The notes below the pieces were generated by a model, which was not told where the DNA came from, made no database searches, and was given only the letters and a program-made list of their open reading frames with translations. This document shows, one piece after another, positions 52,400 through 60,028 of a stretch of DNA of 64,000 nucleotides. The first letter of the stretch is position 1. Every line of letters starts with the position of its first letter. The DNA is taken from positions 24,630 through 88,629 of the forward strand of contig JBEKOB010000004.1 of the NCBI GenBank assembly GCA_049522195.1. Reading direction: 5' to 3'. A program made the translations under genes and the position numbers. This DNA is from UBA9647 sp049522195 (lineage in GTDB: Bacteria; Bacteroidota; Ignavibacteria; UBA10030).

Positions 52400-52429
52400 T
52401 CCGCCGAAGGCGGATGCGCCTCTGGCGCA
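52400..52429. repeat. 30-nt double-hairpin element, copy 2
   Basis: TCCGCC-GAA-GGCGGA directly followed by TGCGCC-TCT-GGCGCA: two perfect 6-bp stems with 3-nt loops. It matches the element at 28101-28130 in 25 of 30 positions, with stem changes compensating. It lies between nuoD and nuoE, 28 nt before the nuoE start, so it is in the operon's mRNA. Confidence 0.85.
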
Positions 52430-52456
52430 GAAAATCGACAATCGAAAATTCCCGGT

Positions 52457-52927
52457 ATGTTATCTGAACAGAACCTCAAGAAAATCGAAGACCTGAAGAA
52501 GTCCTACCCGACGACGCAAGCGTTGGTGCTGCCGGTGCTGTGGATGGTCCAGGAAGAGCATGGGTACATCTCGGAAGACTCGATGAAGTATGTCGCTGGA
52601 TTGCTCAATGTGTCATTCGGGCATGTCCTCGGCGTCGTGACCTTCTATACGATGTTCCATTCCAAGCCCATCGGGAAGCATCACCTCGAGGTGTGCACGA
52701 ATGTTTCCTGTATGCTCCGTGGATCGGACAAGATCGTAGCGTATCTCGAGAAGCGGCTGGGGATCGGGTTGGGGCAGACTTCGAAAGATAAGAAATGGAC
52801 GCTGTCGGAAGTCGAATGCATGGGATCGTGCGGAACGGCACCCATGCTCGCCGTTGGTGAAGAGTATTACGAGAATCTCACCGAAGAGAAACTCGATCGG
52901 ACGATCGCAGAGCTGGAGCGGAAATAG
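52457..52927 (+). CDS. nuoE: NADH-quinone oxidoreductase subunit E
   Basis: 156 residues. A thioredoxin-like 2Fe-2S subunit of the NADH module. QALVLPVLWMVQEEHGYIS and VTFYTMFHSKPIGKHHLEVCTNVSCMLRG carry the first cysteine pair; VECMGSCGTAPMLAVGEEYYENLT carries the second. It follows the heptamer and hairpin spacer and is 6 nt before nuoF. The spacer marks the boundary between the connecting fragment (A-D) and the NADH module (E-F). Confidence 0.96.
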   Translation: MLSEQNLKKIEDLKKSYPTTQALVLPVLWMVQEEHGYISEDSMKYVAGLLNVSFGHVLGVVTFYTMFHSKPIGKHHLEVCTNVSCMLRGSDKIVAYLEKRLGIGLGQTSKDKKWTLSEVECMGSCGTAPMLAVGEEYYENLTEEKLDRTIAELERK

Positions 52928-52933
52928 GCTGCC

Positions 52934-54205
52934 ATGGAAAAGTATATCCTACCAGACATCCCCGGGCTGCACAAGATCGACGTCTACGAATCGCATGGCG
53001 GTTACAAGGCGTTTCGGAAAGCGCTTGACATGAAGCCCGAAGAGGTGACGGATGAGGTGAAGAAGTCCGGCTTGCGCGGGCGAGGCGGTGCGTGTTTTCC
53101 CACCGGCCTCAAGTGGACTTTTATGCCGAAGCAAACCACCAAGCCGAAGTATCTCTGTGTGAACGGTGACGAGTCGGAGCCCGGGACATTCAAGGATCGG
53201 CAGATATTCGAGTTCAATCCTCATCTGCTCATTGAGGGGACTCTCATCGGTGCATATGCGATGGGGATAACAACCTCCTTCATCTACATTCGCGGTGAAT
53301 ATGGGAAGTGGATCAGGATGCTCGAGAAGGCACTCGCTGATGCTTACGCGAAGGGCTACGTCGGAACGAACATCCTCGGCACTTCATTTTCCACCACGAT
53401 CATTATTCATAAGGGGGCCGGTGCCTACATCTGCGGTGAGGAATCATCGCTGATGAACTCAATCGAAGGCATGCGCGGCTATCCACGCATCAAACCTCCG
53501 TTCCCCGCACAATTCGGATTGTGGGGCTACCCGACGACGATCAACAACGTCGAAACCATGAGCAACGTCCCACTGATTCTCAACAATGGATGGGAATGGT
53601 ATTCCAAGATCGGAGCCGCCAAACACCCGGGACCGATTCTCGTTGGCGTCAGCGGACACGTGAACAAGCCGGGTGTCTACGAATTGCCGACCGGTGTGCC
53701 TCTTCTTGAGATCATCTACAAGCATGCAGGGGGTGTCCCCGGTGACAAGAAGATCAAGGCCGTGATTCCAGGTGGTTCATCAACAATGATCATGCGCGGC
53801 GACCAGCTCGAAGGGGCCTGTATGGATGCGGAATCGCTCAAGGCAGCCGGCTCCTCGGTCGGTACCGCCGGCCTGATTGTCATGGACGAAGACACTGACT
53901 TGATCAGAGTAATCACGCGCATATCGATGTTCTACTATCACGAGTCCTGCGGCCAATGCACACCATGCCGCGAGGGAACCGGATGGCTCTGGAAGATTCT
54001 GAAGCGGTTCGAGAAGGGAGAAGGTAGGTCAGGGGACATCGATCTGTTGATGGATATTGCCAACAACATCGAAGGGAACACCATCTGTGCTCTCGGCGAT
54101 GCTGCAGCCTGGCCGGTTCAATCGATGATCCGTCGATTCCGCGATGAGTTTGAAAAAAGAGTCGAGCCTGCTCCGGCCCGAGTTGAGCAGGAAGCCGCAG
54201 CCTGA
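52934..54205 (+). CDS. nuoF: NADH-quinone oxidoreductase subunit F
   Basis: 423 residues. It oxidises NADH: LRGRGGACFPTGLKW and VNGDESEPGTFKDRQIFE bind FMN and NADH, YICGEESSLMNSIEG completes the site, and SCGQCTPCREGTGWL plus a later Cys near CALGDA hold the 4Fe-4S cluster N3. There is an Ala/Glu-rich tail. It is the last nuo gene here; a strong terminator follows, so nuoG and the membrane arm (H-N) must be elsewhere. Confidence 0.97.
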   Translation: MEKYILPDIPGLHKIDVYESHGGYKAFRKALDMKPEEVTDEVKKSGLRGRGGACFPTGLKWTFMPKQTTKPKYLCVNGDESEPGTFKDRQIFEFNPHLLIEGTLIGAYAMGITTSFIYIRGEYGKWIRMLEKALADAYAKGYVGTNILGTSFSTTIIIHKGAGAYICGEESSLMNSIEGMRGYPRIKPPFPAQFGLWGYPTTINNVETMSNVPLILNNGWEWYSKIGAAKHPGPILVGVSGHVNKPGVYELPTGVPLLEIIYKHAGGVPGDKKIKAVIPGGSSTMIMRGDQLEGACMDAESLKAAGSSVGTAGLIVMDEDTDLIRVITRISMFYYHESCGQCTPCREGTGWLWKILKRFEKGEGRSGDIDLLMDIANNIEGNTICALGDAAAWPVQSMIRRFRDEFEKRVEPAPARVEQEAAA

Positions 54206-54229
54206 CCAGGCCACGGCAACGAATGGGAT

Positions 54230-54284
54230 GAAGCCCGTGTGAACCGCCTCCAAGAAGGAGCGGACACGGGCTTCTCGCTTTTGT
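54230..54284 (+). terminator. strong terminator after nuoF
   Basis: Long stem GAAGCCCGTGT / ACACGGGCTTC enclosing an inner CCGCCTCC / GGAGCGG stem, then CTCGCTTTTGTC. It closes the nuo operon 24 nt after nuoF. Confidence 0.88.
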
Positions 54285-54397
54285 CAAAGGCGCCACGTTT
54301 CCCTGCAATTTGAAACAAATTGCCGGGAATTGTTGTAGATCAAAGACCTTAGAAGTGCAGCTCGAGAAGGAACACGAGGGGATTTCGATACGTCTAT

Positions 54398-55030
54398 ATG
54401 ACTGAATCCGGTCACATAAATCAGCCGATGGCATATCAAACGCTAGCGCAGCCGGCGGAAGCACCACTCCATACAAAAAGCGATGAAGTACTGATCACCC
54501 TGGTTCACCAGGGCGAGCAAGGTGCATTTCGAGTTTTGCTGGAGCGATACCAGGAACGGATCAGAAATCTGATCTATTCTATTTTTCATGACCAGCAGGT
54601 GGTTGATGATTTGTCGCAGGAAGTATTCATCAAAGCATATGAGGCACTTCCCCAGTTCAGGTTTCAGTCCTCCTTTTATACTTGGTTGTATCGCATCGCC
54701 GTCAACAAGAGCAGGGATGAGCTTCGCAAGCGGAAGGTCCGCCGGTGGTTCTCGCTTCAGACCATGCTCGACTCCGGCGACAAAGAACTGGGATCGAAAA
54801 TTCTCGTTGAACAGCATGACAATGAGCTGCAGGAGCTGCTCGCTGCCGGTCTGAAAACGCTGCCGGAGAAGTATCGTATCGCCATTATCTTGAAAGATGT
54901 AGATGGACTATCCTATGAAGAAATTGCGGAGGTTATGGAATGCGAGATTGGTACAGTGAAGTCCAGGTTGTCGCGCGCACGCGCTATGCTCAGAAAAGTT
55001 CTTGAGCCTTTGCTGAAGGAGAATGTGTAA
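54398..55030 (+). CDS. ECF-type RNA polymerase sigma factor
   Basis: 210 residues. Sigma-2 (about 45-115): FRVLLERYQERIRNLIYSI, DDLSQEVFIKAYEAL, FYTWLYRIAVNKSRDELR. Sigma-4 (about 150-205): LPEKYRIAIILKDVDGLSYEEIAEVMECEIGTVKSRLSRAR. A ~30-residue leader precedes sigma-2. Followed after 1 nt by a membrane protein with an anti-sigma-like N-terminus. It probably responds to an envelope signal; the promoter it recognises cannot be told here. Confidence 0.93.
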   Translation: MTESGHINQPMAYQTLAQPAEAPLHTKSDEVLITLVHQGEQGAFRVLLERYQERIRNLIYSIFHDQQVVDDLSQEVFIKAYEALPQFRFQSSFYTWLYRIAVNKSRDELRKRKVRRWFSLQTMLDSGDKELGSKILVEQHDNELQELLAAGLKTLPEKYRIAIILKDVDGLSYEEIAEVMECEIGTVKSRLSRARAMLRKVLEPLLKENV

Positions 55031-55031
55031 A

Positions 55032-56552
55032 ATGAAATCTCAGACAAAGGCCGAACTTTCACAACTGCTTTCATCCTATCTTGACGGCGAACTCGATGAA
55101 GTGCAAGTTCATGCTGTTGAGACAATGCTTTCGCAAAATCCCGATGCTCAGAAAGAGCTCGAAGAACTCAGCGCACTGAAGAATCTGCTGGCCTCGAAGA
55201 GACCACTTCCGCCGGCGTACAGTTTCTGGACCCGCTTCTCGGCTGAGCTGGAGCGAAGAAAGAAGGAAGAAGAGAACCTCCTTCCGTTCCCGCGAAAGTA
55301 TTTGCCGGTGGTCTCGATTGGGGTCGCTGTTGTCGTGCTCGTCGTCGGCATTGTGCTCTTTCAGCAGCGGGCGACGCTCGTTGAATACGTGAGCAGGCAA
55401 TCAGAACGTGTGCAGAAGGCGGTTGAAGAGAACGTTCTCAAAGGCACCCTCATGCCACTCTTCACTCACATCGACAAGAACCAGGCACTGCAGTTCGCGA
55501 TGTTTGGTACGCTGCCTTTGGATGCAAAGGCTGAAACTGAACTGCGCGTGAACGAAGATTCCGCCCGCGGATACACGATCGATGTCAATAAGATGGGAGA
55601 GCGGAAGACACCCACCGTCACAGTAAAGGAATTCGTCGACGAGGTGAAGCCGAGCCGGGTTCAGCTCGAGATCATCGATTCATTGCTCGATCTCGGGCGA
55701 GCAAAACTCGTGGGTTCGGTGCTCGTTGCCGAGGACAAAGCGATGGCTGTCAGTCCCGAGCTCTCAAGGTTGAATCGCGTCATGCTTTCCGGTATTGCCG
55801 CTACACTGGAACCGGATCAACGCGTGAGGTTCGAGCACTTCCTGCGATCCAGGAAGGCGCCGTATATGCTTGCCGGCGGACGGCGAGGGCCTGAAACACC
55901 CGAACGCATCTACCATTCCATGAGAACGCCCGTAGGTATGTCGCAGTTCGTCGTGGTCTCCGCGGACACTGTTCTCGTATCCCGGCTTGATATCGATCTT
56001 GACAGCTTGCGACGTCACGCAGGCGAGATGGTGGAGGCGCAGAGGGATGTGGCAGCGCACATGAACAGTCTGATACGACGGATGGCTGAGCGGGAGATGG
56101 CTGTGAGTCAGCGCTATAAGATGCCTGCTCCTCGTGTCAGGGTCTCGGGGGATTCGGAATCGTTCAGCATCCAGGTCAGCACAGGCTGGGAGGGAATGCC
56201 GTCCATGCCGATGGAGCCCTGGGTCAGGCCGCGTATGTCTGAGCAGGTTGGAACAGGCAGACGTAAACCGAGTAGTGGATTCAATGTGCAGTTTGGCGGA
56301 GACGACAGCTCGTTCTTCTTCAATCTCGATATGGACAGCTTGATGGTGCGGATGGGGAAGGCGGGCGAGGGAGGTGGAATTGAGGTATTCAAAGGCGATC
56401 CGAAGATGCGCAATCGCGTGTTCCAGTTCGACGAGCAGGGGTTCCAGCAATTCCTCGACAGCGCGTTCCAGGGTAAAAAGCACAAGATGTCGAAGCTGGA
56501 CTCCCTTATGAATGAGATGGACAAGCGTGAGCGCATGAAGAGGGAGAAATAA
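55032..56552 (+). CDS. membrane anti-sigma-like protein with large extracytoplasmic domain
   Basis: 506 residues. Cytoplasmic N-domain (about 5-80): LSSYLDGELDEVQVHAVETML, then NPDAQKELEELSALKNLLASKR. This matches the anti-sigma helical pattern but has none of the HxxxCxxC zinc ligands. One membrane helix spans 91-110, followed by ~395 extracytoplasmic residues rich in Met, Arg and charged stretches, with LDRLNRVMLSGIAATLEPDQRVRFEHFLR-like helices resembling heavy-metal-resistance/CpxP-like Spy folds, and two DSxxF-type repeats (DDSSFFFNLDMDSL). It is coupled to the sigma factor and presumably inhibits it. The signal is unknown. Confidence 0.78.
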   Translation: MKSQTKAELSQLLSSYLDGELDEVQVHAVETMLSQNPDAQKELEELSALKNLLASKRPLPPAYSFWTRFSAELERRKKEEENLLPFPRKYLPVVSIGVAVVVLVVGIVLFQQRATLVEYVSRQSERVQKAVEENVLKGTLMPLFTHIDKNQALQFAMFGTLPLDAKAETELRVNEDSARGYTIDVNKMGERKTPTVTVKEFVDEVKPSRVQLEIIDSLLDLGRAKLVGSVLVAEDKAMAVSPELSRLNRVMLSGIAATLEPDQRVRFEHFLRSRKAPYMLAGGRRGPETPERIYHSMRTPVGMSQFVVVSADTVLVSRLDIDLDSLRRHAGEMVEAQRDVAAHMNSLIRRMAEREMAVSQRYKMPAPRVRVSGDSESFSIQVSTGWEGMPSMPMEPWVRPRMSEQVGTGRRKPSSGFNVQFGGDDSSFFFNLDMDSLMVRMGKAGEGGGIEVFKGDPKMRNRVFQFDEQGFQQFLDSAFQGKKHKMSKLDSLMNEMDKRERMKREK

Positions 56553-56602
56553 TAGCCAGAGCCCCGACAATAGTCTCTTCGATCAAGACCTTTTTGAAAC
56601 CG

Positions 56603-56641
56603 GAGCCCCGATGCGCAGAACCGCACCGGGGCTCGTCTTTT
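56603..56641 (+). terminator. terminator after the sigma/anti-sigma operon
   Basis: Stem GAGCCCCG / CGGGGCTC with an inner ATGCG/CGCAC pairing, then GTCTTTT, 50 nt after the anti-sigma stop. Confidence 0.88.
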
Positions 56642-56715
56642 CAGGCGGTTTGCTTATCTTTTCACTCTTGCCTATATTCACTTCACAGAAACCTACCGGA
56701 GAGTGACAGACCTAC

Positions 56716-57195
56716 TTGTCAGAACACATCAAAGTTCGCATTAGCCGCGTTGGTCAGGGGGAGAACGACCTACCGCTCCCGGCATATGCAACGCAAGGGT
56801 CAGCGGGGATGGACCTTGTTGCAGCTGTCGAGTCCGATGTAAGTATCAATCCAGCCGAGACCATTCTTGTTCCAACCGGGATCAGCATCGAGCTTCCCGA
56901 AGGATACGAAGCGCAGGTGCGCCCGCGCAGCGGACTCGCAATCAAGCACCAGATTGGAATACTGAACTCGCCCGGGACGATTGATTCTGACTACCGCGGC
57001 GAAGTAAAGATCGTTCTCACGAATTTTGGAAAACAACCGTTTACCATCCGGCGTGGTGATCGCATTGCTCAGATGATTGTCCAGAGATACGCAAGGGTTG
57101 AATGGGAGGAAGCGCAGTCACTGGATAAGACAGTTCGCGGCGGTGGAGGATTCGGCCACACTGGTGTTTCGTCGTCCAAGAGGGAGAAATCATGA
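56716..57195 (+). CDS. dut: deoxyuridine 5'-triphosphate nucleotidohydrolase
   Basis: 159 residues. The trimeric dUTPase, hydrolysing dUTP to dUMP. All five motifs are present: AGMDLVA, PRSGLAIKH, GTIDSDYRGEV, GDRIAQMIV and RGGGGFGHTG. The start is TTG at 56716 (SEHIKVRISRVG), with GGAGAGTGA upstream. It overlaps the next gene by 4 nt. Confidence 0.96.
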   Translation: MSEHIKVRISRVGQGENDLPLPAYATQGSAGMDLVAAVESDVSINPAETILVPTGISIELPEGYEAQVRPRSGLAIKHQIGILNSPGTIDSDYRGEVKIVLTNFGKQPFTIRRGDRIAQMIVQRYARVEWEEAQSLDKTVRGGGGFGHTGVSSSKREKS

Positions 57196-58502
57196 GTGCC
57201 AAAAGGCGCCCGCAGAAGGCGCGTTCCGTAGCTGAACCACAGCTTGAAGGGCTCGATACGCACTGGGATTCGCTTTTTCAATCACTCGGTCGCATGGAGA
57301 TTGTCCTGCTTATCGGAGCGATTCTGCTCCTCCTCGTTCTGATCTATTCAATTCAGGTAGTTCTGTCACCGTTTCTTCTTCTTGGCGCCATCCTGTTTCT
57401 CCTCTATCCGTTGAGGGGCTACAACCTCGCCAAGAAAATCATGTGGCTGAGCATCATCCTTTTCGGCATCTGGTTTGTCTCATCGATTTCATCCCTGCTC
57501 GCGCCGTTCGCGGTCTCTCTGGTGCTTGCCTATGTGCTGAATCCGATCGTCGAGCGGTTTGAAAAATGGAGCGTCCCGCGCTGGGTCACTTCCATGATTC
57601 TGATCCTGATATTGCTCGGATTGATCGTGCTCTTCTTCTTCCTGGTGCTCCCGGTGGTCTTGACGCAGGTTGAAGGAATCCTCGATTCAATGTCGAAGCT
57701 CATTACCGATTTCAATAGCTGGATCTGGAACAGTAGCATGGTCAAGGCCCTTGAGAAATACGGTGTGTCGGCAGACGAGGTGCGAAACACCATTACGAGC
57801 AAGTTCATGCCAAAGCTTGAGGATATCCTCAAGGACCTCGTTCGGGGGCTTCTCTTGCTGGCAAGCAGTATCAGCAACCTTGTGACGCAGATCTTTTATG
57901 TCGTTCTAGTGCCGTTCTTGACGTTCTATATTCTGGCGGACTTGCCGAAGATTCATTATCGCTTCACAATGCTTTTCAGCCATCGATACCGAGATCGCGT
58001 TGAATTATATCTGAAGACAGCAGACGAAGTCATTGGTCTGTATCTCCGTGGAGCCGTAACCGTTGCTTTGATGCAGGGAGTCATCATTGCGACAATCTTT
58101 TCGATCGTCGGCATCAAGTACGCATTGATGATCGGCGTCATCGCTGCGATTCTGGATCTCATTCCGTACTTCGGCCTTATTGTTACGATGGTGCTCGCGG
58201 CTATCGTGACGATGTTCAGCGATCCGCCTGTCCTGCCGAAAGTTCTGTTCGCAGCTCTTTCCATAGAGTCGTTGCGGATTTTTGAGACGATGTACCTCTC
58301 GCCGCGAATCGTCGGGAGCAAAGTTGGTCTGCATCCCTTGCTTGTGATTTTCTCGATCCTCGTGTTCTTTTACTTCCTCGGCTTCCTCGGCTTGCTCATC
58401 GCCGTTCCGACAACTGCGGTGATCATCACATTCATTAAGGAATGGGAAGCAACTCGAAAGGGGATACCTCCGGGGCGGTATCACGCGCCTCCGGCGGAGT
58501 GA
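57192..58502 (+). CDS. AI-2E family transporter (third, divergent copy)
   Basis: 436 residues against 347 in the tandem pair. It has a 35-residue cytoplasmic leader and an extra N-terminal pair of helices, then the family core: APFAVSLVLAYVLNPIVERF, VVLVPFLTFYILADLPK, YLKTADEVIGLYLRGAVTVALMQGV, AILDLIPYFGLIVT and the end FLGLLIAVPTTAVI. It lacks the QPLCFAKxVDMHPLT block of the pair and has YLSPRIVGSKVGLHPLLVIF instead. Overlaps dut and lies 6 nt from rsmI. Substrate unknown. Confidence 0.88.
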   Translation: MSAKRRPQKARSVAEPQLEGLDTHWDSLFQSLGRMEIVLLIGAILLLLVLIYSIQVVLSPFLLLGAILFLLYPLRGYNLAKKIMWLSIILFGIWFVSSISSLLAPFAVSLVLAYVLNPIVERFEKWSVPRWVTSMILILILLGLIVLFFFLVLPVVLTQVEGILDSMSKLITDFNSWIWNSSMVKALEKYGVSADEVRNTITSKFMPKLEDILKDLVRGLLLLASSISNLVTQIFYVVLVPFLTFYILADLPKIHYRFTMLFSHRYRDRVELYLKTADEVIGLYLRGAVTVALMQGVIIATIFSIVGIKYALMIGVIAAILDLIPYFGLIVTMVLAAIVTMFSDPPVLPKVLFAALSIESLRIFETMYLSPRIVGSKVGLHPLLVIFSILVFFYFLGFLGLLIAVPTTAVIITFIKEWEATRKGIPPGRYHAPPAE

Positions 58503-58508
58503 TACTCT

Positions 58509-59189
58509 ATGGCGGGGACATTGTTTCTGGTCGCAACGCCGATCGGCAATTGGGAAGATATCACTCTTCGCGCTCTTCGTGTCTTGAAGGAAGTGGATCT
58601 CGTGGTGTATGAAGAGCGGAAGGAGGGATCGCGTCTCTTTCGGCACTACGGAATCGAAAAACCCGTCGAGAGTCTCAATGAGCACAACGAGGCAGCTTCA
58701 TCGCAGGTCATCCTCGATCGTATCAAGGGGGGAATGTCGGTGGCCCTCATCTCTGACGCAGGGACCCCTGTGTTTTCTGATCCAGGACAAGTCCTTGTTG
58801 AACGGGCCATACGGTTGGGAATTCCTGTTGTCCCGATCCCCGGCGCCTCTTCCCTCATGCCCGCACTGATCGTCTCCGGTTTCTCAATTCGTGAGTTTCT
58901 TTTCGAAGGCTTCCTTTCTCCAAAGCGAACCCGGCGCATTGCGGAGTTGCAGCAGTTGAAGCGTGAACCCCGCACGATTGTGCTTATGGATGCCCCGTAC
59001 CGATTGGTTCAACTTGTGCGGGACATTGCCGATGTGATTGGGCCTTCGCGCCGGATTTGCGTCGCATTCGACCTTACCCTGCCGACGGAAAAGATTTTCC
59101 ACGGCACAGCGCCCGAGCTCTACAAGCAGTTCGCGAAAGAGGAGAGAAAAGGGGAGTTTGTGCTGCTGATCGAGGGGGTGGGGAAGTAA
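58509..59189 (+). CDS. RsmI-like SAM-dependent methyltransferase
   Basis: 226 residues, tetrapyrrole-methylase fold. It resembles 16S rRNA (cytidine-1402-2'-O) methyltransferase RsmI: LFLVATPIGNWEDITLRALRVLKEVDLVVYEE, LNEHNEA, SVALISDAGTPVFSDPG (SAM loop) and VPIPGASSLMPALIVSGF. The RsmI AEDTR block is YEERKEGSRLF here and the C-terminal ~50 residues of RsmI are missing. It may be a variant RsmI or a paralog with another target. No second rsmI is seen here. Confidence 0.8.
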   Translation: MAGTLFLVATPIGNWEDITLRALRVLKEVDLVVYEERKEGSRLFRHYGIEKPVESLNEHNEAASSQVILDRIKGGMSVALISDAGTPVFSDPGQVLVERAIRLGIPVVPIPGASSLMPALIVSGFSIREFLFEGFLSPKRTRRIAELQQLKREPRTIVLMDAPYRLVQLVRDIADVIGPSRRICVAFDLTLPTEKIFHGTAPELYKQFAKEERKGEFVLLIEGVGK

Positions 59190-59200
59190 CACACTTCGAT

Positions 59201-59277
59201 ATTCATTATTGGACATTCGGCGTTGGATATTCGCGTGAATGTCTAATATCGAATATTGAATGTTGAATCATGAAGTT
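59201..59277. repeat. heptamer tandem array D (two opposed halves, 11 units)
   Basis: Five units ATTCATT, ATTGGAC, ATTCGGC, GTTGGAT, ATTCGCG, directly followed by six units TGAATGT, CTAATAT, CGAATAT, TGAATGT, TGAATCA, TGAAGTT. The first half is ATTC-led, the second GAAT-centred, so the halves are roughly inverted. It starts 12 nt after the rsmI-like stop. Confidence 0.85.
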
Positions 59278-59290
59278 TGGTATAGGAAAC

Positions 59291-59328
59291 AAGCAGGGGC
59301 CGCCTCGTTGCTGAGACGGCCCCTGCTT
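59291..59328. terminator. strong bidirectional-type hairpin between convergent genes
   Basis: A 12-bp perfect stem AAGCAGGGGCCG / CGGCCCCTGCTT with an inner CTC/GAG pairing. It sits between the rsmI-like gene (+) and the arginine decarboxylase gene (-), 20 nt after the latter. T-tracts on both sides are short. Confidence 0.75.
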
Positions 59329-59348
59329 CTTGATGAGCGCAGCTATGT

Positions 59349-59894
59349 TTACGGGATCAGAACCGCGACTGCGATAACCGTCGTCCAAATCCCCTTCTTG
59401 TCCCCTTCAGCGGACTGCGTGACGTTGAAGGTTCGAACGATCTTACCGGACATCTTGAACATCTTTTCCCGTTCGTCCCACGCGGTGTTCGGATCGAACT
59501 CCAATCCGAGTGTCGAGGCCAGCATGGTTGCTGCCAGATCTTCGGCATAGTCTCCCGCGCGCTCGTCGGTCTCGCCGAACGGATGGTGCTCGGAGAGATA
59601 CCCGTACAGGTTCTGGTCTGCAGGTTGAGCGACGCCGATTGCCGATGCAACCAACCTATTGGGTTCATTGGTGGCGTTCCGGGCCATCACGCAGAAGGTG
59701 ATGGCGCCCGGCTCAAGAAGCTTCAGGCCATCCTCTTTAGGGATTCGTTTGCAGTTGGGTGGATAGATGCTTGAGACGGTGACGAGGTTGCATTTCTCGA
59801 TGCCGGCATCTCTCAGGGCAAGCTCGAACGATTGCAGATAGTCTTTATGCCGGCCGACCCCTTTGGTGAAAAACATTTTGGTTGGTACGAACAC
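59349..59894 (-). CDS. pyruvoyl-dependent arginine decarboxylase
   Basis: 181 residues. It makes agmatine from arginine for polyamine synthesis. The self-cleavage site is in LVTVSSIYPPNCKRI, between S41 and S42; the second serine becomes the pyruvoyl group. AITFCVMARNATNEPNRLVASAIGVAQP and YGYLSEHHPFGETDERAGDYAEDLAATML are family blocks with the catalytic Glu region. The start is GTG at 59894, with GAGGAA before it. No agmatinase or speB-like gene is adjacent. Confidence 0.93.
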   Translation of the reverse strand: MFVPTKMFFTKGVGRHKDYLQSFELALRDAGIEKCNLVTVSSIYPPNCKRIPKEDGLKLLEPGAITFCVMARNATNEPNRLVASAIGVAQPADQNLYGYLSEHHPFGETDERAGDYAEDLAATMLASTLGLEFDPNTAWDEREKMFKMSGKIVRTFNVTQSAEGDKKGIWTTVIAVAVLIP

Positions 59895-60028
59895 TTCCTC
59901 ATCTCCCTCTTAAGTATTGTGATAGATACAAATAAACGATCTCTCTATAAGATGCTCACACAAAGGCGCAAAGGAAATCCCGTCAAAAGGTTGCGCGGCC
60001 TGGCGTCATCGTGTGAGATGACTTAGTT

